Shown: positions 17,895 to 25,835 of the stretch, one piece after another
Layout: every line of letters begins with the position of its first letter
Numbering within the stretch: position 1 is the stretch's first letter
From: Perkinsus olseni
Taxonomy: Eukaryota; Perkinsozoa; Perkinsida
Reading direction: 5' to 3'
Assembly (NCBI GenBank): GCA_013115125.1
Contig: JABANN010000492.1
Location: 1 to 25,835, forward strand
DNA: 25,835 bases
The notes under the pieces: model-generated
Database searches by the model: none
What the model was told of the DNA's origin: nothing
What the model saw: only the letters and a program-made list of their open reading frames with translations
Translations under genes and position numbers: made by a program

Positions 17895-20496
17895 ATGAAT
17901 GAGGATGCTGCTGTCTCTGCATCGAAGGTGCAGAAGACTGAAGGGTCTGCCGATGCCAAGAGTGAGTTGAGGAAGATGTCTCGTAAACAGCGTAGGGAGG
18001 CTAAGCGGAAGGACCGAGAGAAGGAGGAGGAAGAGAAGAAGGGAGTCCATTGTAATAGTACGGGTGAACTGGGGGGAAGTGGTGGTGATGATTGGGGAAA
18101 TACAGGTGGATAAAGCATCAAGGGTATGAACAGGTCGTTGTGACTATTGATAGGGAGATTAGGGCGATCAGCAGCTTAAGTTACTGCCGAATCGGGTACC
18201 ATTCCTTGGAATATAGTAACTCCAGAGTCCCTCGGTCACCTCTGATGGTCCTGAGTGAATCGGGTGAGTAGGGTTTAGCGTTAAACGAGTGTACCTACTC
18301 AGTCTGTTGATAGCGATAGTCGAGAAGGGCGTATCTTTGGTTGAAGCGCGAGAGCTTTGAGGTCGATGATAGGAAGACCACACGCTCAGGTGACTTCTGG
18401 GTAGCAGCCAAGCACCGGTACTGCAAGTTCCAACCCGTGAAGGGGTCCTCCAAGTGCAGTGTCCACCAAGACGATGCTGAGGGGGATAAGGAGAGGGTAC
18501 CATGCCCGATCGACCCCAACCATTCAGTGTGAGCTCACCTTTGGTACCGCAGTGGTACAGCTCACAGAAGGCAGGTATAAGCGTAAACTTGAAAAGCATG
18601 TTCTGGTTTGTAGCAAAACTAAGGACAACAACTTCATCGTACGCCAACCCTTGTACAGCAGAGGATGTAATGCTTACTACTGTCGAGGGAAGTGGTAGCA
18701 TCTGGTGGAAAGCAGGTAATGTCCCCGAGGGTAAGAGGCCAGACCCTACTCTGGATAATGTTTCCATCACCAGTGGCGCTGAGGAGGAAGAGGAGGGCGT
18801 TGTAGATGAGTGGTTGAAGAAGCTGGACGAAGCGGTAGGAGTGGGGAACCGAGTGGTACGAGATGGTTTGGGCGTGCGCAGGTTCGGAAGCTAGTGGCTG
18901 AGCTAAGCAAGGATGACGCTAGGCAGTGCATTGACGTCGAAGGTAGTAGCAGTAGAGGGTAAGGGCCTTGAGGCTATTGAATCATTTACGAAGGTGGCAG
19001 CAGTATTTCGGAGGAAGTTCGCGGGGGTATGGTTGGGAGGGTTGAGGAGAGCATAGTGTCCAACGGTGAAGCTGATAAACACGATATACAGAATAGCAGA
19101 CTACTGTCGGTGATGGAGAAGGAGGGGATGCTGAGTAGTTGTGATGATGGCGATGGTGTAATATAGTATCTTGTTGTTCGTGCTGTGCAGTCTTCAACCT
19201 TAGATACCACTATTTATCGAATATGGCTGTGGGAGGGGTGGGCTCTCGCGATGGGTCATGGAGTACCGTAAGCAGCAGCAGCAGGAGCAGAAGTCCAGTA
19301 CAACAGCAGGGGCAGCACCCAAGCCTTGGTAGTAGGGTAGGGTCCCCCCTTGACGGGTCGATCCATCGGGCGGGGCTAAAGTGAGACATACGGGACGAGG
19401 CCTGAAGGCCTCCACGATTTTATTCATGAATGAATCGATCGTGTTGAAGAAGAAGGTGCGATCGCGCGCGACGATACTGGCTTATGGCACCCACTCAGTG
19501 GCCGCTGCGTCGCATCATTAATATCACAGCGATGGCTAGCACTGTCATGATTTCCGTTTCAACCACGCTTCAACCTAGGATACCATCACTTCTTGCCTAC
19601 AGGACCTTTCTATTGGTCGATCGTGAGGCACGACGCAATAAACAAGAGAACAGAAAGGACCTGACCAACAGCAACTCATCCTCATCAATCGTTATGCGGC
19701 TGAGGATGGACATAGCCGACCTTAACCTCGCTGACATCTTCGTAGCTGAGGAGAGGGAGCAGGGGGATCATCAGAAGGCTTCTACTGTAACATCCCGCGG
19801 TTCCATCGGTTATGATGAGAGATTGGAAAACTTGTGGGCAAGGTAGTAGGAACTCAACCTCTTTCGCATCATACCATTTCGACATAAAGATACCACGCGA
19901 TCCGCTCTCAACCGCAGTGGCCCCCCAAGGTCACATGTTGCATCGCGAAGCACTTGTGTGGTAGTGCAACCGATCTCAGCCTAAGTAAGTCCACCGGGCT
20001 TCTATCGAGGGGTTTGCTAATGCACCATCCGCAGGGACACTGCAATGCTCATCAAGACCTTCAGCTTTGATAGCGACATGCTGTCATCATCGTTGTGAGT
20101 ACGATATGCTTTGCGGCAAAGAGGTCGGTCGTACCGGCAGTATCTGCTATTTTCAAACTGACCGTAGGTATTAACAAGTTTGCTACCCGAGATACACGAC
20201 CCAGAATCTTTTGCCAAGTTGAGGACCATGGCTGGCTGGGCGACATCGCATGAGCCTCTTTCGAAGGAAAAACGGGCGAATATATCACCGCAGAAGGCCG
20301 AGTGTGGACGACTGGTGAAAATGCTAATCGATCTCTGCCGCGTAACTTGGCTGAAAAGAGCGATGAAGTAGTAGGTCATTCTGAGGGCGTCGACCGACGA
20401 GCTTTTTGTAGGTGCGATAGAGTCTCTTACAAATCTTATGTTGATGCTGGTGTTAGTCCGGAGAATCGATGCATTGCTGCTGTTGGTGTAGCATAA
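17895..20496 (+). CDS. TRM13: tRNA:m4X 2'-O-methyltransferase TRM13
   Basis: Twelve exons in consistent phase (17895-18105, 18390-18528, 18575-18666, 18716-18834, 18882-18958, 19001-19157, 19204-19328, 19603-19842, 19890-19984, 20035-20123, 20168-20367, 20412-20496) give 542 residues. A Lys-rich N-terminus is followed by the CCCH zinc finger (HRYCKFQPVKGSSKCSVH) and the CHHC U11-48K-type finger (VPCPIDPNHSVYKRKLEKHV, then LVC). Next come motif I FIEYGCGRGGLSRWV (family EFGAGRGKLS), FLLVDREARRNK, MRLRMDIADLNL, KHLCGSATDLSL, ATCCHHRC, GWATSHE and a C-terminal YVDAGVSPENRC, all TRM13 hallmarks in the right order. The enzyme methylates the 2'-OH of nucleotide 4 in the acceptor stem of certain tRNAs using SAM. 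Introns 1 (284 nt) and 7 (274 nt) are long and could hide small exons; the other nine are 42-50 nt. Exon 8 could start at 19579 instead of 19603. Confidence 0.9.
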
Positions 20497-20577
20497 ACTA
20501 TGTTCCTGTCTTTCTCCATTGAAAGAACTCTTTCGTTAACAGTGAGAGGGAAATGGGGTTATCGATGTGAGGACTGT

Positions 20578-22010
20578 CTACTGACTGGAGTAGAAATCGA
20601 TGACATCGACAAAACTTTGATAAGAACCCACGACAAAAAATATCAAACCCAAGGCGACCATACCCCAAGACACGACCGCAGAGTAGTCGAACTTAGACCT
20701 AATAGCCGCATCACTTACCTTCCCGTCAACCTCCTCATTGCGAGGAACAGTCTGTTCGGTAACTGAGGGCTCCTCGATGGTTGACATGCTGGCCTGACGT
20801 GCTTGGTCAGCGTAGAAGCGGGCCTTGAGTAACCTCACACAGAAACATCCAGGCACGACGTAGACGATGTAGGAGCCAGTGACAGAACCGACGAAGTAGA
20901 GAACTGTCTGGACGTCCGGGAGGTAGATAGCGACAACAACGCTGAGGATGATACTGATGATGACAATAAGGGGTCCCACCCACCACTGGAAGGGTCCCCT
21001 CTTGCCTGTGATGCCGCGGATAGTGGCCTTGATCGAGGCGCGGATAGGGAAAATGTTGAGAGGGTAAGCGGCAAGGACGGCCAATGCCATGAGAATGAAG
21101 GCCACTGCAACGAATACATCACCGTCATTGAAGTCTTGCGTCATGTTTTTGACAATGGAACCCTCTGTTGCCGGACCGTAGGTGAGGAAACCGAAGACAC
21201 CTATGGTGAGGTAGGTGACGAAACAAAGGCCAACGGATAAAACCGAGACGATCCTCATAGTGGATTCGTTACGCGGGTTGAGTTCCGAGTAGATCTGAGG
21301 GACATTAGTTTGGCAGACTTAGGCGAAGATATATCCGGAGATGGCACCAATGACAGGGCCAAAGCCGTGGATGGGAAGCCATACCGCAGCGGGGGTAAGA
21401 TCGACTGATACACCACGCTTGATGAAAAGTAGAAGACACAAATAGCGAGGATAAAAATAGAGAGAACACCGGCCATGGACACCCAGCGTATGTTATTAAT
21501 ACGATTGACCAGGCACAGCGGTAATAGTACAACGGCAATAATAACAGTGAGAATTGGACGATTCAGAAATGGGTAGGCATAAGCCTCATCAGCAGCATCA
21601 GGGCCGAAGGCTTTGGCGAAGACTGGTATGAGAAGGTCTGCTACGGTGATAAGATAGGCCACTGCGGTGCCGAAACAAAATATTACCATAGCGACCTCGA
21701 AGAGGTATCCAGTGAGGTTGTTGAAGTAGCTTCTGACAAGCTCTTCAAAGGTGTCCATTCTAGAGTGTGTCTGGGCCCTTACGATCATGTTAATAGAGAT
21801 CATAGACAGAATGCCAAGAACGATGAGGAGGAGGATTGAGATGGGGATACCAGTTGACATGATGGAGCCTGGCAGAGCTAAACTGCCGGCCCCAAGTGTT
21901 GCTTTACATAGGGTCACTGCAGAGGCCAAGAGCCCACCATCAGGGAGAGGGTTCCAACCCCTACTAGTCTTCTTAGGAGAGGGCGGAGCTGATGACGATG
22001 GGGTTGCCAT
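20578..22010 (-). CDS. amino acid/auxin permease family (AAAP) transporter, interrupted
   Basis: The start ATG 22010 gives MATPSSSAPPSPKKTSRGW. An upstream in-frame ATG at 22091 would add 27 poorly conserved residues. The AAAP hallmark LGAGSLALPG sits in helix 1, and about eleven helices follow (TGYLFEVAMVIFCFGTAVAY, VGLCFVTYLTIGVFGFLTYG, IYLPDVQTVLYFVGSVTGSY). The frame changes near 21405-21439; treating that as a 35-nt GT-AG intron restores it and gives WLPIHGFGPVIGAISGYIF. A TAA then lies in frame at 21319-21321, directly before VCQTNVPQIYSELN, where homologues have an aromatic residue. The joined frame is 466 codons including this stop, the normal family length. The gene ends 81 bp from TRM13, converging with it. 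It exchanges or imports neutral amino acids at a vacuolar or plasma membrane (family role). Confidence 0.8.
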
Positions 22011-22275
22011 TCGCAGAAAGAACCTTTTGGAAAGTTCCTGAGGAGTGGCACAGAGAACTGTACGCATGCACATGCTAGCACGCATGCACATGTCCCCGCG
22101 TACGCAGCCTCTCTACTCACCAGCCCTTCACTATCCTCCCGTTTATCGCCTACCACTCCAACTCGAAATAGCACAATACAAAGACATAACGGTTTTTGAC
22201 ATAAAGTGCATGCGAGGGCATATTACAGAGCCTTTCACTACAACCAATGAGAGAACGAGAAGTACACCATCCAGA

Positions 22276-23244
22276 CTAGGCTCCTGCCGTCCCTGACGCT
22301 GGTGCTGCCAAGGGGACCTCATACGTCGCCACTTCAACCTAATCGCTGCACAGTACCACCTCAGAGTTGAGAGGTCCTCACCTTCACGGCGAACCCAACG
22401 TGAGCTTCCCCATCCTCTGCCGCCTTCTGCAGGGACCTCCTGTGGGCGATTTCTCTTTCTCTTAGATCATGCTCAGCCTTAGACTCGATAGAGCACATCT
22501 CCAGTGACGACCTCCGGCGGGACGAATCACCTCGGGAACTCCTCTTCTGAGATGAGTATGGTCAGCATCCATCCCGCGGCCCCACACCTACCCCTGTTGG
22601 AGTCGGTAGTTCTTCGGGCGCTCCTTCAGAGCCGCTTGACTCTTCATCATCGTCGTCGTCTTCATCATCTTCTTCGTTATTGTTATCCTCTTGCTTTTGT
22701 GCCGACTCATCGTAGGGTATTTCAGTGACTTCATTTTCGTCCAAGGCAAACTGTATTGAGGGTCGTCTAGCATGCCTACTTACAGAACTTCACCACCACC
22801 ACCACGACAAGACTTCTATACTACCTCTCGGCTAGGTCATGCAACAGACTTTCACGGTGACTGTCGCAGTCCGCACGACTTAGCCTCCTGAACCTTGGAT
22901 CGTACAGGGGGACGTCATCATCCTCGTCATCACCCTAAGCACCGCAAAGGACTCTCATCCACCGCCACAAACACAAAAATGGGCGTTACCGCTGCCGCCT
23001 GCGCTGCTTGGTCACCAGAAGCGTCCTCTGGAGGACGCACTTCCACTGCAGGTGGCGCCTGTGCTGTGGCCGCTGTCTCAACCTGAACCGCCCCACTCAC
23101 CGACATCACTGGGTTCGAGCCAATTACGTTGTTCGCTTCCTTCTCTTGCTGCTGCGCTACTGACTCTTCCTGAGGGACTTGACTAGTGCTGGAGAGAGTT
23201 TCTTTATTCGGCATGGAGGCTTCGACCGACGCTCCACAACCCAT
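22276..23244 (-). CDS. N-myristoylation-type acidic hypothetical protein
   Basis: Five exons (23244-22990, 22934-22825, 22775-22592, 22546-22382, 22338-22276) join in phase to give 258 residues; the introns are 55, 49, 45 and 43 nt. The N-terminus MGCGASVEAS is a textbook N-myristoylation site with an adjacent palmitoylatable Cys, so membrane anchoring is likely. The rest is low-complexity: Gln/Ala-rich, then DDEDDDVPLYDPRFRRLSR, an acidic run (NNNEEDDEDDDDDEESSG), a basic RRRSSLEMCSIESKAEHDL segment, and a tail VEVATYEVPLAAPASG. No catalytic domain is visible. It could be a scaffold or cytoskeletal adaptor (inference from composition only). It ends 265 bp from the transporter start. Confidence 0.7.
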
Positions 23245-23345
23245 AAAAAAGCATCTACCCAACCATCTCAGACCGCCTCCCGTGTAACAAATCAACACCT
23301 TACGAGAAGGGAGAAACTATCTATGAGAACGGACAATCATCATCA

Positions 23346-25630
23346 CTACTGCTGCTTCTTAGCCTCCTTACTGGGTTCAGGAGAGGACGATGAAACATCG
23401 ACACCAGTACGGAGATCACCCGTCATGGTCTTCGTCTTGCCATCCGGGATGTTAATAAGGGTCATCACGTTACCGTTAGAGGGCATAGGGATCTCATCGA
23501 CGACGAAGTAGCCCTTCCTCTCGAGCTGGATCCTGTCGCCCTTCTTAAGGGTAGCAGCAATCAGGGGGTCACCCAAGGCCTTCACGTCGACCTCGGAGTT
23601 GGGGTTAACGAGGTCCTCGACATTATCATCATCCTCGATCTTCCTCTTAGTGATAAGATAATCCAACTCACGCAACTTCAAGTGGGCGAGGTTGTTAACC
23701 TTAGCCACCCACTGCAGCTTCTTCTTAGTAGTCTTCACGCTTCCTTCAAGATGCAGATGGCCCTTGAGACCAGTTACCTTATCGCCAACCTTGGTAATCT
23801 CATCAATAACAGCGTTACCCCAGTGCATCAGAGTGATCTCCTCCCCGTGCTGGAGCTCGGCAGCGTCACCAGCATCGATAAGAACATGATCAGAAAGCAG
23901 TATCAGACGCTTGCCCAGAGCAGGGTTCTTCGGGTGCTTCGGCTCCTCCTTGCCAGTAGGGGTAGACGGGGCCCCGTCCAAGACCAACTCGACGGCGTCA
24001 TCACCAACGGCAGCGTAGCGCGGTACGACTGGATCGATCTTCTGCTTATTGATGGTCCAAATTTTGTCCCACTCCATCAGGTTGCCCGCCTTCGAAGCGC
24101 CTTGAGTGAGGACGAAGTCCCTCAGCGCGTCGACGGTCATACCGTGACGGAGGACACCACGGACGGTAGGGAAGCGGGGATCGTCCCAGCCCGATACGTA
24201 GCCGTGGTCGACGAACCAAGTAAGCTTACGCTTAGACAAAACAGTGTGGACGAAGTTACTACGAGAGAACTCATAGATGGTGACGTCACGAAGGTCGAGA
24301 GTGTCAATAACCCAATGGTACTGCTCGTTGCGATCGGCATACTCGATGGTCCTAAGGGCATGAGTGACACCCTCGATGGAGTCGATGATAGGACAGCACA
24401 AGTCGTAAGTAGGGTAGGCCTTGTACTGGAAGCCCCACTTATGATGAGGTACATCGGTGATGACCCTGTAGAAGGAGGGATCCCTCATACACCTGTTTTT
24501 GTGGGTCATAGAGATCTTAGCTCGAACCACGCACTTCTGACCAACCTCGGTACCGTTGAGCATCTCGTGCCACAGAGCGATGTTCTCATCAACGCTCCTG
24601 TCGCGGCACTTAGACTCGACGCCCTTCGACCTCTCTTCACGCATGATGTCCACGGGAGTGTCATCGACGTAAGCCTTGCCCATCTTGATCAGCTTTTCCA
24701 TGTACTTCTGCAAGAGAGGGAAGTTGTCTGACGTGTGAGTGATCTGGTCACCATGGATGCCAAGCATGCCCAGGTCCTCAATGATGCTCTGCTCGTACTC
24801 GGCCTTCTCCTTGGCAGGGTTGGTATCATCGAAACGGATGATAAGCTTGCCCTTGTAGGCCCTGGCGTAGTAGTCATTGAGAAGGGCGGCTTTAGCATGA
24901 CCGATATGAAGATATCCAGAAGGCTCCGGGGGGAATCTCGTGACGACCTTGCCCATCTCGGCGCCAGGCAGTTTATTCTCGAGGTTAGCCTGGTCCTTGC
25001 TCTTGCCCTTCTTGGCCTCCTTCTCACCAGCCGAGGAAGACTGTTGATGGGTACCGTTCTTGAACTCCTCCATAGCCGTGATGAAGGCGGGTTGGGCCTC
25101 GAGGTACTTCCACCACCGAGAGACGTGAGGGAAGGGCTTCAGCCGGGCAGCACCACCACTACGGGCAATGAGGGCCCACACGGCGACGTCAGCAAGGGTG
25201 AGGGAGTGACCAACGAGATAGGTCTTGAGGGCAAGGTCATCGTTGATGCTCTTGAGAGTATCATTGCCCAACTTCTGCGTGGAAGCGACGAGGTCGAACC
25301 AAGCTTCCATCTGGGGGCTGGGAGTGCAGAGGCCGTAGCTGGCAGGGGCCGAGCTGGCTATGTAACGAGCCAGGGATAGGTCACTGCTGAGGAGGGAGGT
25401 GACGCCGTTGATCATCACGGAGAGAGTGGCGGTCTCAGGAGCCCTAGGGATCTTCTCTACATGACGGAAAATCACACTGTTGGGCTTCACGAGGTTGACC
25501 AGTGCACCTGACAAAAAACAAGATACCCCTAAGGATAATGAAAGAAGTGTAGCCTACCAGCAATGAGGGAGGTGAGAGGGGAGTGAAACCCCGACAAGGT
25601 AGTGTTGACTACGATCTTTTGGAGTGTCAT
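23346..25630 (-). CDS. cytosolic glutamyl-tRNA synthetase
   Basis: Two exons (25630-25558 and 25507-23346; intron 50 nt, phase 1) give 744 residues. Exon 1 encodes MTLQKIVVNTTLSGFHSPL. An N-terminal GST-like domain (about 1-175, with YLVGHSLTLADVAVWALI) precedes a Lys-rich linker. The class I catalytic core starts at KVVTRFPPEPSGYLHIGHAK (HIGH at about residue 225) and includes LIIRFDDTNPAKE, AYPTYDLCCPIIDSIEGVTH and the KMSKS variant VLSKRKLTWFVDHG, followed by WDDPRFPTVRGVLRHGM. The C-terminal half is the beta-barrel anticodon-binding region of the archaeal/eukaryotic type. It charges tRNA-Glu in the cytosol. The domain set fits GluRS rather than GlnRS. Long plus-strand frames over it are antisense shadows. 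Confidence 0.93.
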
Positions 25631-25835
25631 AATGATGAAGACACGCTCCTTCCAATACGATCTTGAATGGCGGTGTGGAAGTCTCCTCTTGCGTCGCTCC
25701 GCTCAAAAAGCTAATTTTGAATTTTCGGCAACGTGAATCGCTTCGCTTCACCTATCAGCGCGGTGTGAGGAATCAGCGAAGCGCTCAATACCTCGACCTA
25801 CGCAAGATCGCTGAGGGCGCTGTCTTCCCAATTCC
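25631..25835. other. 5' flank of the glutamyl-tRNA synthetase gene
   Basis: A frame on the minus strand from 25751 overlaps exon 1 in another phase and is not favoured. An imperfect hairpin GTGAA...TTCAC lies at 25733-25751. No other gene is visible to the window edge. Confidence 0.35.

Noticed and set aside
18168-18770. Minus-strand frame of 200 codons
   Set aside because: It overlaps the TRM13 zinc-finger exons, which carry strong family motifs on the plus strand.
22062-22092. Two copies of ACGCATGCACATG 18 bp apart near the transporter start
   Set aside because: Short and palindromic around GCATGC; probably local slippage, with no evidence of function.
23682-25379. Long plus-strand open frames (349 and 214 codons)
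   Set aside because: They are exact antisense of the glutamyl-tRNA synthetase gene and have no family resemblance.

Overview
The window looks like a compact, intron-rich nuclear genome segment from a protist. Base composition is mixed, intergenic gaps between the well-defined genes are about 80-270 bp, and I could place 40 GT-AG introns by reading-frame continuity. Most introns are 40-60 nt, and many donors read GTAGT or GTAAT. A small-intron alveolate such as Perkinsus fits (inference from gene style; no species marker is visible). Nearly every gene is split, so single open frames understate them. The models below were built by joining frames only where intron phase and protein-family similarity agreed.

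Left block (1-4855, + strand): a Cys-rich secreted-type protein, SRP14 (signal recognition particle), a short Lys/Arg-rich protein, and a 668-aa helical protein of the kind that binds organelle RNA. SRP14 and the Lys/Arg-rich gene are only 91 bp apart.

Middle block (4856-9950): gene-poor. It is dominated by an 884-bp palindrome whose 368-bp arms differ at one position. It is flanked by AGA on both sides and looks like a young non-autonomous (foldback/MITE-type) DNA element. To its right lie two related genes in inverted, divergent orientation. They share leader and signal-peptide sequence; one is an intact frame and one looks broken.

Right block (10035-25630): densely packed housekeeping and regulatory genes. 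In order: MED4-like Mediator subunit (-), an unresolved minus-strand coding region with an internal duplication (-), SERINC lipid/serine-incorporator membrane protein (-, 8 exons), TBL1/SIF2-like LisH-WD40 corepressor (-, 7 exons), TRM13 tRNA 2'-O-methyltransferase (+, 12 exons), an AAAP amino-acid transporter (-) carrying an in-frame TAA, an N-myristoylation-type acidic protein (-, 5 exons), and cytosolic glutamyl-tRNA synthetase (-). TBL1-like and TRM13 start 149 bp apart and probably share a bidirectional promoter. Two themes recur, by gene content only: translation and secretion (SRP14, TRM13, GluRS) and transcription control (MED4-like, TBL1-like). No operon-like functional unit is implied.
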